From the NCBI RefSeq assembly GCF_001428045.1, contig NZ_LMSD01000025.1, forward strand, positions 1-35,952: 35,952 nucleotides of DNA, in the 5' to 3' direction. Numbering within the stretch: the stretch's first letter is position 1; every line of letters starts with the position of its first letter. The notes under the pieces are model-generated. The model searched no databases. It worked only from the letters and a program-made list of their open reading frames with translations, and had not been told where the DNA came from. This DNA comes from Paenibacillus sp. Soil750 (lineage in GTDB: Bacteria; Bacillota; Bacilli; Paenibacillales; NBRC-103111). The position numbers were made by a program, and so were the translations under genes. This document shows positions 8,469 to 17,918 of the stretch, in pieces.

Positions 8469-9536
8469 ATGAAAATGTATGTAAGCATTCTTCTCGTTTG
8501 CTTCCTTTTATCCGGGTGTGCAAAACGAGATATTATAGATCAGATTAAAATTGTGCAGTGCCTCGGTTTTGACGTCCAAGGAGATACATTTAAGACAAGC
8601 GCCTCTTACGCTTCATATCAAAAGAAAGAACGTTTGCGATTGATGATCGCAGAAGCGCAAACATTTTCCGGAATTTGGATCCCTCACAATAAGCAATCGG
8701 ATGAACACATCGTAAGCGGACAAGTAAGGTCACTCGTTATTAGTGAAAAGTTTGCAAGAAAAAGCATTCAAGATCTAGCCAGCAGTCTTCTTCGAGATCC
8801 TGTTATGAGTAATAACGCTACTATCGTTATAACCAAACAAGAGGTAAGCACAATTATGTCTGAAACCTTAAAAAATCCCCCATTCTATCTGTCAGATCAA
8901 ATCAATCAAAACATGAAAAATGGGAATACACCTTTGACAAATGCGCATTTGTTGCTTGATCAATATTATGGAGAAGGTCAAGATGTATATTTACCTCTAC
9001 TGGATCAAGACAAAAATGGCCTATTTCGCTTGGATGGGGTTGGTGTATTTAAAGAAGACAAATTACGCCTTTTACTGAACGATAAAGAAGCCCTCATGCT
9101 GAAACTCCTAAAGGATAAATCGAAAACGATGACCGGCGCCTACGAATTTTTGGGAAGAGAAAATAAACCGATTTATTTTAAGATATTGCATGGAAAAGGA
9201 AGTATATCGCATGAGCAGAATGACTCTGTAGTTATTTCCTTGAAACTACATATACAACTTAGAGAACTTCCAAAAACAATAAGCTCTGTCAGTAAAAGCG
9301 ATTTACTTGAACTTAAACATGACATCGAACAACATTTTACAAGCGAAATTAGTGACATGTTGAAAAAATTCCAAATAAATGCTGTTGACCCAATTGGTTT
9401 TGGTGAGATATACAGAAGCAAGAATAGAAATTGGAACGAGCTAGAATATAAAAATAAAACGTACCCTAATATCAAATTTGAAGTGAATTCAGAGATTAAT
9501 ATTTCTCACTCGGGAGTTGGCATTGGTGCAGAATAG
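8469..9536 (+). CDS. Ger(x)C-family germination lipoprotein
   Basis: The 355-residue C subunit of the germinant receptor. The signal peptide ends in lipobox LLSGC (Cys17). The rest is the hydrophilic Ger(x)C fold, with the usual DIIDQIKIVQCLGFD start after the anchor and the VDPIGFGEIYR-type segment near residue 303, which corresponds to the conserved D-x-x-G-x-G region of the C-terminal domain. ATG 8469 follows AAAGGA at ten bases; another ATG in frame lies two codons on. The gene starts 26 bases after the A subunit and overlaps the B subunit. Confidence 0.93.
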   Translation: MKMYVSILLVCFLLSGCAKRDIIDQIKIVQCLGFDVQGDTFKTSASYASYQKKERLRLMIAEAQTFSGIWIPHNKQSDEHIVSGQVRSLVISEKFARKSIQDLASSLLRDPVMSNNATIVITKQEVSTIMSETLKNPPFYLSDQINQNMKNGNTPLTNAHLLLDQYYGEGQDVYLPLLDQDKNGLFRLDGVGVFKEDKLRLLLNDKEALMLKLLKDKSKTMTGAYEFLGRENKPIYFKILHGKGSISHEQNDSVVISLKLHIQLRELPKTISSVSKSDLLELKHDIEQHFTSEISDMLKKFQINAVDPIGFGEIYRSKNRNWNELEYKNKTYPNIKFEVNSEINISHSGVGIGAE

Positions 9537-10626
9537 CGTGAAGGAGAATTACTTGATTTCAGGATTTTTCGTGTTTTTCTTGATCTTTGCTACACAGTCT
9601 GGCATTGGAGGTCTAGGTTCTTCAAATATCGTGTTTACATACGCGGGTCAAGATGCCTGGATCTCCGTGTTCATCATGGGTTTAAGCCTTCATTTAATTA
9701 TCTGGATGATGTTTAAGATGCTGGGTAATCCCGCTAAGGACATCATTGACTTGCACCAAATGATTTTCGGGCGTTTCTTGGGCAATGCCTTCTCGTTACT
9801 AATGATCGGATATTACTTCATCTCAGCCTTATATGTCTTCCTAACTTATATTGACATTGTACAGGTATGGGTATTTCCGACCATAAGAACTTGGGAATTG
9901 GCCGCCTTATTCATTTGTTTGATTTATTATCTTGTTTCCGGAGGATTCAGGGTTTTAACCGGATTTGCTTTGTTCTCTACGGTAACTGCCTTCCTATTAT
10001 TACCCCTGATTTATTTCCCGATTGAATTTGGAAACCTCAATTATTTAATGCCAGTATGGAATCATTCCGCTCCTGAGCTGCTCAAGGCTTCTAAAGCTTC
10101 TTGCGGCATCTTTATTGGTTTCGAAGCGCTTCTCGTTTACTTTCCTTTTATTAAAGCAGTTGAAAAGCAAGCGAAATGGGCTCATTTAGGCTTGTTAAGT
10201 AATACTCTTCAATTCGTTGTATTAAACATTTCCATCCTGCTGTTTTACAGTCAGGGCCTGCTAAAAAACACGCTCTATCCCCTTTTAGGCATAACCAAAA
10301 TTATTCAGTTTCAATTCATGGAAAGAATCGAATTTATATTTATTATTTGTTGGCTTATCATGTTTATTTCATCAGTTTGCATTTCAATCTGGAGTTGCAC
10401 GAGAATTTTGAAGAGAGTCACGAATCTCAAACCCCGAATATCCTTAATCTTGATATTAACGATATTCTTCATAGTTGTTGTTCAATTCAACGAAAAATTG
10501 AAGATTGATGCGCTAGGAAACTTCACTATTAATATTGGAATTTATTTTGTTTTCACCTACATACCATTACTTTTTATTCTTTACTTAATCCGTAATAAAA
10601 GAAAAGCTAAGTTGAATGTAGTTTAA
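9526..10626 (+). CDS. GerB-family spore germination permease-like protein
   Basis: The B subunit of the germinant receptor, an integral membrane protein of the APC superfamily with about ten hydrophobic segments across 366 residues. The first segment (YLISGFFVFFLIFATQSGIG) matches the typical GerB start. The frame is open from a TTG at 9517, but that codon directly touches the GGGAG ribosome binding site (9512-9516) and cannot use it. GTG 9526 (nine bases after GGGAG) or TTG 9523 (six bases) are the plausible starts; 9526 is chosen. The gene overlaps the C subunit by 11 bases, as expected for coupled translation, and is followed by a strong terminator. Confidence 0.9.
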   Translation: MQNSVKENYLISGFFVFFLIFATQSGIGGLGSSNIVFTYAGQDAWISVFIMGLSLHLIIWMMFKMLGNPAKDIIDLHQMIFGRFLGNAFSLLMIGYYFISALYVFLTYIDIVQVWVFPTIRTWELAALFICLIYYLVSGGFRVLTGFALFSTVTAFLLLPLIYFPIEFGNLNYLMPVWNHSAPELLKASKASCGIFIGFEALLVYFPFIKAVEKQAKWAHLGLLSNTLQFVVLNISILLFYSQGLLKNTLYPLLGITKIIQFQFMERIEFIFIICWLIMFISSVCISIWSCTRILKRVTNLKPRISLILILTIFFIVVVQFNEKLKIDALGNFTINIGIYFVFTYIPLLFILYLIRNKRKAKLNVV

Positions 10627-10642
10627 TTCCTTTAACTAGAAA

Positions 10643-10691
10643 ACAGCGCCTATACGTCTCGAACTTTCGACGCGCAGGCGCTGTATTTTTT
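10643..10691 (+). terminator. Terminator of the ger operon
   Basis: Outer stem ACAGCGCCT/AGGCGCTGT, with a second inner stem (CGTC-TCGA / TCGACG), is followed by ATTTTTT. It lies 17 bases after the B-subunit stop. The sequence from here to 10909 shows no gene. Confidence 0.88.
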
Positions 10692-10909
10692 GAGCCATTA
10701 TGCTGTCCCGTCCTATATCGACTAAGACATCTCGTAAGTAGTGTCCCCTAAACAACAAAATCGGTCTTGTTGAACGGCCACGATCGCTGAGAATTGATAG
10801 AACGGACTGTTAATTTCAATACATCTTTGCCTACTCCTTTATTGACAACGAAAATATATGTGCGGACCCCGCGGGGTTAAGAGATCATGAGCTCTTCACG
10901 TTTATAAAT

Positions 10910-11194
10910 TTAAAAAGTATTATATACATTTTCACATTCTTTCGCCGTCGGTTCATAGAAACAGCCCTTCTTCCATCGTCCTACGAGCGGCTGATTATAC
11001 CAAGTTGGCGGACATGGTCCGGGATTTTCGAACGTTCCTGGACGGAAATACCATAGGGAGAATTTACCTGGCCAATTCCGCTCCCCATTCACGGCCCGTT
11101 GCGCCAGACGGCGTTCCCTCTCTCTTGCGTTTTGATAGTACAAACCATGTGCAATGCTTCGAACGCATGCGTGTGCGATAATAAATTGCCTCAT
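10910..11194 (-). pseudogene. 5'-truncated spore cortex hydrolase (CwlJ/SleB family)
   Basis: The frame encodes the C-terminal part of a Hydrolase_2-type cell wall hydrolase. The segments ARERERRLAQRAVNGER, SLWYFRP, CPPTWYNQP and GCFYEPTAKECENVY match the end of CwlJ/SleB proteins. Upstream the frame meets a stop codon (TAA) within about ten codons, and the N-terminal half, which carries the catalytic glutamate, is missing in all frames I read. An intact gene would be about 420 bases or more. The product of this piece would be inactive. It lies beside a germination receptor operon, where a functional cortex hydrolase would fit, but it is on the opposite strand. Confidence 0.72.
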
Positions 11195-11472
11195 CCCACC
11201 ACGCTCTACTGCCCTTTAGTTCAACGAATAGCAGCTAATCATTTTAATCGGCTGCCGCGGTATTCATATTTATCTAACTTTTACCGAGGGAGTGTAACGC
11301 GGCTACCGTTCCACGCCGGCGTGTTATTTAGCTCCTCTATATCCATCCATGTCTTAGCGCGGTCCGTCGGGAATGTCATAATATTATTATCGATTTCAGG
11401 AATGTTCTTGTCACCCGACATCGTTGGACAAGAACATATATCCATACCCCTTATATCCATACCCAACCGCAA
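11195..11472. other. Region without a recognisable gene
   Basis: A minus-strand open frame of 63 codons (11281-11472) is present, but it has no convincing ribosome binding site or recognisable motif, and it starts inside two near-identical ATATCCATACC units (about 11438-11462). It may be noise or decayed DNA belonging to the truncated hydrolase. Confidence 0.3.
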
Positions 11473-11511
11473 TTTAAAAATAAGAATAACCGCCGATTGG
11501 CGGTTACTCTT
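11473..11511 (-). terminator. Terminator of the DJ-1/PfpI gene
   Basis: On the minus strand AAGAGTAACCGCC-AATC-GGCGGTTATTCTT forms a 13-bp arm hairpin with one mismatch, followed by ATTTTTAAATT. It starts 18 bases after the stop of the preceding gene. Confidence 0.85.
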
Positions 11512-11529
11512 AAAACCTTAATTTCATAA

Positions 11530-12108
11530 TTACAAAGCAATCTCAAGCCCCTTGCCGACAGGCTGAACCGTCTCCAGAACACGCTGGGTCATTTCATTCC
11601 CCATCAAAGAATCAATCACCCAAGCGGACAAATCTTGTCCGGCCAAACACCCGGCGGCCGTGCTGATGTTACCGATATTTACAAAGCTCTCGTTAACGAC
11701 CTCTACGCCAAACGCGGCTAACTGTCCGGCCGCAGTCGGATAAGTGGTAGCCCTCTTTCCTGTCAAATAACCCAAAGTTCCCAAGAACAAAGCTCCCGAA
11801 CACATGGATCCGATCAATTGCCGATCCGGAGAAAGTTGCAATCGGCTTAGATAAGCCGGGTCCTTGAACAAGGGTTGCACCCCTCTTCCGCTTGCGAACA
11901 GGACGGCATCCAATGTATTCGCCTCCTCAACCATCCCATGCATGGGGATTCTTAATCCCGCCATAGATACATGCGAAGATGCGGTCCCCAGCAGCTTTAC
12001 TTCCCAATCGGTGATACCACCGACCAATCGCACTCTATTCAACAAATCCCAAGGCAGGAACACATCAAGATCCGTAAAATCATCAAAGCAAATGATAGCT
12101 ATTTTCAT
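11530..12108 (-). CDS. DJ-1/PfpI family protein
   Basis: A 192-residue cytoplasmic protein of the class I glutamine amidotransferase-like superfamily. The nucleophile elbow is visible as GSMCSGALFLG with Cys103, and the N-terminal DFTDLDVFLPWDLL segment resembles isonitrile hydratase-like and AraC-regulator N-domains of this family. There is no DNA-binding domain, so it is not a GlxA-type regulator. The exact reaction (hydratase, glyoxalase or chaperone) cannot be decided. It stands alone, divergent from the LysR gene 387 bases away, which might regulate it, and ends at a strong terminator. Confidence 0.85.
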   Translation of the reverse strand: MKIAIICFDDFTDLDVFLPWDLLNRVRLVGGITDWEVKLLGTASSHVSMAGLRIPMHGMVEEANTLDAVLFASGRGVQPLFKDPAYLSRLQLSPDRQLIGSMCSGALFLGTLGYLTGKRATTYPTAAGQLAAFGVEVVNESFVNIGNISTAAGCLAGQDLSAWVIDSLMGNEMTQRVLETVQPVGKGLEIAL

Positions 12109-12272
12109 TTGTAAACAGCCCCTCTCACCTTTTTTTTGGGAAACGATACCAATTCCCTAGTTTAGCGCATCTTTACGAGTTTACTATTCTTAATTATTTT
12201 CTTTTTTTATAACAAAATTTCTATATAATTATCAGATGCTTCAAAACAATAAGGAAAACGGAGGATTTTTAA

Positions 12273-12338
12273 ATGCTTACTGTTTTAAAAGAAAAGAAAA
12301 AACCTATGAACTACGCGACTTTTAAAATTTTTTCATGA
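12273..12338 (+). pseudogene. Short ORF behind a strong RBS, probably the start of a lost membrane protein gene
   Basis: GGAGG lies eight bases before an ATG, and an AT-rich TATAAT-like box lies about 50 bases upstream. The frame encodes 21 residues (ending in NYATFKIFS) and stops at TGA. A one-base shift near the end would continue as FFMIAGFIY before another stop, which looks like the first membrane helix of a transporter. The remaining sequence to 12495 shows no long frame. It could be a leader peptide, but a truncated transporter gene, once divergent from the DJ-1 gene and controlled by the LysR protein, fits as well. Confidence 0.35.
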
Positions 12339-12495
12339 TTGCCGGCTTCATCTATTAACCTCCATTCCCAAGAAAACCAAACTGTGCTTTTGTTGATGAT
12401 TACTTTACTACAGTTAAATTGATAAGAAAAAGACATATATGTTATTGTAGCAATATGATTTACTTATATCTTGAGAATTAGGTGATCTCGGAAAT

Positions 12496-13407
12496 ATGGA
12501 GTTTAGACAATTAACTTACTTCGTTGAAGTCGCGAGATTGAACAATTTTACACGAGCGGCTGAACGGCTGAAAGTCGCCCAACCGGCGCTCTCGCAGCAA
12601 ATCAGAAACCTGGAACGAGAACTTAGTGTAAGGCTGTTTAACCGCTCTGCCCGCGGTGTAGCGCTTACTGAGGCAGGAAAGATATTTTTTATTGGTGCAG
12701 AAAAAACATTAGCTGAGGCGGAACGGGCCAAAGATTCCGCCAAAGGATTCAATAACCAGCTAAGAGGGAAGGTAACTGTAGGTGCGCTAGAATCCGTAGT
12801 GCAAACCAGACTACCGCGAATGCTGGCAACCTTCGGGATTGAGTATCCGGGGATTAAAGTATTTATAAGGGAGAATACAACCAGATCGCTTCTTGAGGCA
12901 CTTAAGAAGGGCGAATTGGATCTCGCTCTTGCACATGAATGGGATGATAAATATTTTCCACAGTTGGAAGATTCAAATCCTCCGTCTGGAATTTGTGCGA
13001 AATCGCTGTATAATGACGAGTTAGTTCTTGCCGTTGCTAAGGGTCATCCATTGGAGAAACATAAAGCGGTTTCTATCCGGGAATTAAGGGAAGAATCGTT
13101 TGTATCTTTTAAAGAGGGATCGAGATTACGCTCACTTGTATATGCGGCGTGCATCAGAGAGGGTTTTGAGCCAATCATTACCTACGAATGCGCTTCTCCG
13201 CGGATACTGGTGGCAGAAGGCCTCGGGATTTCGATACTCCCTAGGCTGATGGCAGAGACGCCAGGGCCATCTATTTCGATTATCCCACTGGACCTTCCTC
13301 TATCTCGTTCGGTGGCCGTCTTTTCCTTCGAGGGACGTTATCTCTCGCCGGCAGCCGATATTTTTATGCGTTATGCAGAAAAGTATCTAGGTACGGGTAT
13401 TCCATGA
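12496..13407 (+). CDS. LysR-family transcriptional regulator
   Basis: A 303-residue regulator. Residues 1-60 form the winged helix-turn-helix (MEFRQLTYFVEVARLNNFTR, then AAERLKVAQPALSQQIRNLE), and residues about 90-295 form the periplasmic-binding-protein-like effector domain. The closest style is the CynR/GltC group. LysR proteins usually control a divergent neighbour; here the divergent stretch contains only a short broken ORF and, beyond it, the DJ-1/PfpI gene. The ligand is unknown. Confidence 0.93.
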   Translation: MEFRQLTYFVEVARLNNFTRAAERLKVAQPALSQQIRNLERELSVRLFNRSARGVALTEAGKIFFIGAEKTLAEAERAKDSAKGFNNQLRGKVTVGALESVVQTRLPRMLATFGIEYPGIKVFIRENTTRSLLEALKKGELDLALAHEWDDKYFPQLEDSNPPSGICAKSLYNDELVLAVAKGHPLEKHKAVSIRELREESFVSFKEGSRLRSLVYAACIREGFEPIITYECASPRILVAEGLGISILPRLMAETPGPSISIIPLDLPLSRSVAVFSFEGRYLSPAADIFMRYAEKYLGTGIP

Positions 13408-13504
13408 GGGGATAGACTCACACTCTCATCAACACTCCCGCACTTTCCCCAACAAATTTTTTATGGTAAGGTTCACCTTAACGGTCATAACGGCGAAAAA
13501 GGCG

Positions 13505-13605
13505 AAGGAGCTACCTCGGCGGCTCCCTTTTAGTTGCTATACTTATTACGCTATTGTCTCCCGTTAGCTTAAAGGTTTATTGAGTTATCGTCTCTTATTA
13601 ACAAC
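13505..13605 (-). repeat. Intergenic two-part repeat, copy B
   Basis: Read on the minus strand: TTAAGCTAACGGGAGACAATAGC with GTAAT (about 13545-13572), then a GC-rich hairpin with arms GGGAGC/GCTCC (13505-13530). A second weaker motif (GAGACGATAACTCAATAA) lies at 13579-13598. The hairpin with its plus-strand CCCTTTT tail may also end the LysR transcript. Confidence 0.5.
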
Positions 13606-13635
13606 AGGGTTTACTGCTTAAATGGAAGTATATGT

Positions 13636-14097
13636 TCATACTTTTCTATATTTAAATCTTGAAAATAATCCTATTAAGAGAATACTAGCTGAAAATAATA
13701 CGCCAAGAAAATATAAACTTAAATTATCAAATTTAACTGCGTATCCGATCCTAGAGGTTTGAATTAACGGAAAATTTTCCATATTGTCCAAGTACAGATG
13801 AATTACAATTAACGAGAAAAAAGAAAACAGAGTGCCACTTACGATGGATATTATGAATATTCTTCCAATATTCCCTGCCTTTAATCTTTGGTAAAACATA
13901 GAAGGCATAATCAAAACGATTGGGAGAGCACACCAAAAGTAATAAAGAACTGCACCAATATATGGGTTGCTAAAATTATTAGAAAATATAGCGGATCCAA
14001 TAAAAAATGATAGAATGAACGATATTAATACTGAGAAACAGCTTAAAAATAAAACAAAAATTGTAACTTTAATGAATTTACTTTTTTCAATACCCAT
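13636..14097 (-). CDS. Small membrane protein with four predicted helices, unknown function
   Basis: A 153-residue protein with hydrophobic segments at about 10-37, 48-67, 77-100 and 125-147, and a basic C-terminus (RFKYRKV). The ribosome binding site is near perfect (AGGAGGTG seven bases before ATG). It is clearly more AT-rich than the genes on either side, and no family is recognised. It stands alone between the LysR gene and the glycan island. The sequence to 14280 holds no further gene. Confidence 0.72.
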   Translation of the reverse strand: MGIEKSKFIKVTIFVLFLSCFSVLISFILSFFIGSAIFSNNFSNPYIGAVLYYFWCALPIVLIMPSMFYQRLKAGNIGRIFIISIVSGTLFSFFSLIVIHLYLDNMENFPLIQTSRIGYAVKFDNLSLYFLGVLFSASILLIGLFSRFKYRKV

Positions 14098-14280
14098 TGC
14101 TTTTCACCTCCTGATACCTTGTTAATTCCATGATCAAAAAGTCTTGTAAGTGATAGCTGCTCAAAGAAAATACTTCATATTCCTTACTGACCCCCAGATT
14201 ACCCAACAATGAGCGCAACGGCTGTGTTTATGGTGAATCAAGTGGAAAATACCGTATCTGTCATTCGCGGGTAAACGGAA

Positions 14281-14321
14281 AGAAAGGCCACCTGGAGTCA
14301 ATGACGCCAAGTGGCCTTTTG
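14281..14321 (-). terminator. Terminator at the end of the glycan island
   Basis: AAGGCCACTTGG / CCAGGTGGCCTT arms around an 11-base loop, followed on the minus strand by TCTTT. It lies about 17 bases after the stop of the hydrolase fragment. The stem is nearly symmetrical and could act in both directions. Confidence 0.7.
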
Positions 14322-14337
14322 GTTTGCGATGAGCAGG

Positions 14338-14586
14338 CTACGTCCGAATATACTTCGCGATAAATGCGGTGACGCGGCTTTCGTATCCGGTCGGATCCGT
14401 TTGGTACGCTTTGCCGTGGCGGGCCTGCGGGACGACGAACAGCTCCTTCTCGCCGCCGGCGGCATCGTAAAGCTCGCCGGCCATCTCGAACGGCACGAAC
14501 GTGTCGGCATCTCCGTGAATGAACAGCACGGGCAGCTTCGTTCGCCGTACCTGCTCAAGCGCCGACGCTTCCGCGAAGCCGTAACC
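14338..14586 (-). pseudogene. C-terminal fragment of an alpha/beta hydrolase
   Basis: The frame encodes the last 80 or so residues of an alpha/beta hydrolase. It has LPVLFIHGDADTFVPF with the catalytic acid, ARHGKAYQTDP with the catalytic histidine, and a natural end (VTAFIAKYIRT, then stop and terminator). The nucleophile serine region is absent. Upstream homology stops near 14586, only about 20 bases from the sulfatase remnant's stop codon (14607), so the two were joined by a deletion. The fragment is strikingly GC-rich compared with its surroundings. Confidence 0.75.
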
Positions 14587-14606
14587 GGCAATCCCAATCG
14601 TACATA

Positions 14607-15589
14607 CTACTCTTCCGGTGCCTGTTCGCGTTCCAACGCTTGAATCAACAATTCCGTATAGGATGCAATCAGTGCCTCGTCCTCAATGGGTGCCAACAGA
14701 CCGTAATCGGATTGATATGATAGAGTAGAGAAAGCTGCCCATAGAACGCCGGGCTGGCTGATCGGAATTTTAAATACAGGATAAGCCGTGTAGGGCAAGT
14801 AACGACCGGCCTGAATGCGTTCCGGCATTTGATTGCCGATGCAAGTACCGAGAGTTGTGGGCATGGCGGTGTACATATGGCACGGGTGATTATCTTCCCG
14901 GATTGGCGCCCGCAAGTAGGTGTAGGTCCCGTCCGTCATTTTCACGGTCGTACCGAACATGCCGTAAAGCGCGTAATCCCGTATTTTAGTTTCGCTTCCT
15001 TAAATAAGCGGCAGTTAGGACCTCCCTCTAACCGTCTGAGGATTATCGATGCTAAAATAGCCAAGGATCGTCGGCATCAAGTCGATGTTTTTGTGTGATG
15101 GCCGAAATCCTGTTGGAGTCGGGATCAGTCCCCGGCAGATGGATCATGAGCAGAGGATGGGCAATTTCGTTATAGGTATGCATAATATTTTTCCCAGTCA
15201 ACTTATGCTCGCCTAACAGAAATCCATGATCGGTTGTCATAATAAGAAGCGTGTCATCCCATAGGTTGTTCCTATCCATGACATCCAACAATTTTCCCAG
15301 CCAATGATTGATCATGACGGAGAACTTGATCCGATAAGTAAAAAGCCCGCTAATGTAGCGAGCTTGATTCTGACAGCATTTAGTCATTCGACATATCATG
15401 TCATTTTCAGGAATCCTATTAACATTGGAGCACGCGCGCCGAATAGGGCAAGCTGCCTGCATAACACCTGTCGAACGCGACCATTCTTTCCGAGAGCCTT
15501 TCAAAGTTGGGTGCTTTGATCCAATCGCATCCGTAATTCGAAAGCATATTTTTATTCAACGAATCGAACATAAGCATGAATGCTCTCAT
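14607..15589 (-). pseudogene. Arylsulfatase-type gene, broken by deletion, frameshift and stops
   Basis: Three pieces of one alkaline-phosphatase-fold sulfatase are visible. The N-terminus starts at ATG 15589 after AAAAGGAGAG: MRAFMLMFDSLNKNMLSNYG, then APNFERLSERMV. The middle part (about 15350-15090) has DVMDRNNLWDDTLLIMTTDH, GFLLGEHKL and NEIAHPLLMIHLPG. The C-terminal part (about 15090-14607) ends in QAPEE. The stretch between the first two pieces, including the formylglycine motif C-x-P-x-R, is missing or scrambled. A frameshift lies near 15090 (after AITQK), and two in-frame TAA codons follow near 15010-15030. The span of 983 bases is about two thirds of an intact gene. It follows the GH3 gene by 17 bases and was probably the last enzyme of that transcript. 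Confidence 0.85.
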
Positions 15590-15606
15590 ACCTGTTAACT
15601 CTCCTT

Positions 15607-17890
15607 TTACATATCTGATCCGGTTCCATTCAGCCGTTCAACCATATTATTTAGCATTTCTTCCGTAAATGCTCCCTGGCTAAAGGCTGCGGCGGCACGC
15701 AAAGGCATGAATTTCAGTATGGCGGCGAACATCTCCGATGTACCTTCGTCGTTCGCAGCACTGAACAAAGGATTTCCTTTGAATCCCCGTAAAATTTGTT
15801 GTGCGATATCTGCAGCATAAGGATCCGCCAGTAAATCTCCGATCGTTGTATTTCGCGTGTAAGTTCTTCGAATGAGAACGGTGGATTGTATTTGTACGGT
15901 TTCTTTCAAACGAATTTCGGCTGCTGATTGCCCGATCATCATTTCGTAATCACCGCTTTCTACGTGCCAATCTCTGATGTCCGTGTTGTAATACGCGAAT
16001 GCCCGCTTATCGAGGATAAAACGTACCGTCTTCTCTTCACCGGGCTGCAAAGCGATTTTGCTAAAGCCTTTAAGCTCTTTAAATGCTTTGCTAACCGTGC
16101 TTTCAACGTCCCTCACATAGAGCTGCACGATTTCTTTCCCGGCTACGTCACCTGCATTTTTCACCTTCAGGCTCACCTGAAGCTGATCCGTATCCAGCAT
16201 AGCTTTGCGATCCAGCTTCAAATCAGAGTACTCGAACGTTGTATAGCTTAGCCCGTGACCGAACGGAAACAACGGTTCGATCTCTTTTTTATCGTAATAC
16301 CGATAGCCTACGAACAAGCCCTCGCTATATTCGACCGTATCTCCTTCACCCGGGAAGTTCAGGTAGGACGGGTTATGCGACAACTTTTGCGGAAATGTTT
16401 CGGCAAGCTTCCCGCACGGATTCGCATCGCCGAACAGCAAATCAGCGATCGCTCCGCCAAGCGCTTGTCCTCCCAGATAACCTTCCAGCACGCCTTGCAC
16501 CTTATCGATCCAAGGCATTTCAATCGGAGCTCCGTTGCTTAATACGACAACAATATGCGGCTGAACCTCGGCGACTGCATGAATCAACTGCGTTTGATTA
16601 ACCGGGATTCTCAGATGCTCCCTGTCATAGCCTTCGGATTCATAGCGATCGGGCAACCCTGCGAAAATAACGGTCACCTGCGATTTCCCGGCAGCTTCTA
16701 CGGCATCTTTTACAAGCTGTTCATCGATCTCGTCGTTCTCCAGGTTATAGCCCTTCGCATAAGACATTTGGGCCTGACCGGCTACTTTCTTGGTCATTTC
16801 TTCATAGATGTTATCCAGTTTCGTCGGCTTTATGTGGGAGCTTCCCCCCCCCCTGGTATCTGGGCTGCTGCGCAAAAGCTCCGATCACGCTGATAGCGGC
16901 GTCTTTGGACAAAGGCAGAATGCGCTGTTCATTTTTTAGAAGCACCATGCTTTCTCTGGCCGCTTCTCTCGCTAATTGATGATGCTCCTCCTGGTTGAAG
17001 ATCACAGCCTTCTTATTCTCCGCCGCCTTAAAAACCACAGTTAATATGCGTTCTACCGCTTTGTCGACTATATCCTCGGAAATGCTCCCGTTCCGTACAG
17101 TCTCGACTATTTTACGATCGCCCGCTCCGTTGCTTGAAGGCATCTCCAATTCCAGACCGGCGATCAAACCAGGAACCCTTTCATCCACGGCGCCCCAATC
17201 CGAAACGACGAACCCTTCCAATCCCCATTCTTCCTTCAAAATATCGTTCAACAAGTACTTGTTCTCGGAGCAATACTCTCCGTTCACCTTGTTGTATGCG
17301 CACATGACGGTCCAAGGCTGAGCCTGTTTAACAGCACCCTCAAAGCTGGACAAATAAATTTCACGAAGGGTTCGTTCGTCTACAACCGCATCCACGGACA
17401 TTCTTCGGTGCTCTTGGTTATTGACGGCATAATGCTTGAGCGACGTTCCTACGCCTTGACTTTGAACGCCTGCGATATGATTCGCCGCCATCTCGGTTGA
17501 CAAATAAGGGTCCTCTGAAAAGTATTCAAAATTTCTGCCGCATAACGGGGAACGTTTGATATTGGCAGCCGGCCCAAGCAAAATCCCGACATCCTCCGCT
17601 TGGCATTCGACGCCAAGCGCCTCGCCGACCTTACGGATCAAATCCCGATCCCATGAACAGGCTAATCCTGCACCGGAAGGGAAGCATGTAGACGGCACGC
17701 TATCCATAATACCCAAATGATCGGAATCGCCTTTTTGTTTGCGAAGACCATGAGGTCCGTCGGTAAGCATAATGGACGGGATCCCCAGCCGTTCAACGCC
17801 TTTTGTATGCCAGAAATCCAGGCCCGAGCATAATCCGGCTTTTTCCTCCAGAGTCAGTTGGCTGATCAATTGCTTGATTCGGTCTTTCAA
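15607..17890 (-). pseudogene. GH3 beta-glycosidase, split by one extra G in a run of ten G
   Basis: Two overlapping frames together give one GH3 enzyme of about 760 residues. The 5' part (17890-16840) has the GH3 domain with LTDGPHGLRKQ, RNFEYFSEDP, the LKHYAVNNQE loop and nucleophile Asp231 in VVSDWGA. The 3' part (about 16850-15607) has the second alpha/beta domain, a fibronectin-III-like domain and a helical tail. Ten C on the plus strand (16844-16853) shift the frame; nine would restore RYQGGGSSH. The 5' frame is open from a GTG (17905), but GGAGGG lies inside that stretch, so TTG 17890, seven bases after it, is the likely start. Family members are usually cytoplasmic beta-glucosidases or xylosidases. 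It may be a phase-variable gene, a pseudogene or a sequencing error. Confidence 0.85.
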
Positions 17891-17918
17891 ATCGAATCCC
17901 TCCACATATTCAATGTCG

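Noticed and set aside
11281..11472. 63-codon minus-strand ORF
   Set aside because: No RBS, no motif, and it begins in a short tandem repeat; not enough to call a gene.
14311..14643. Plus-strand frame of 110 codons and a minus-strand frame of 99 codons in the GC-rich stretch
   Set aside because: Both are shadows of the alpha/beta-hydrolase fragment, which has recognisable catalytic motifs in its own frame.
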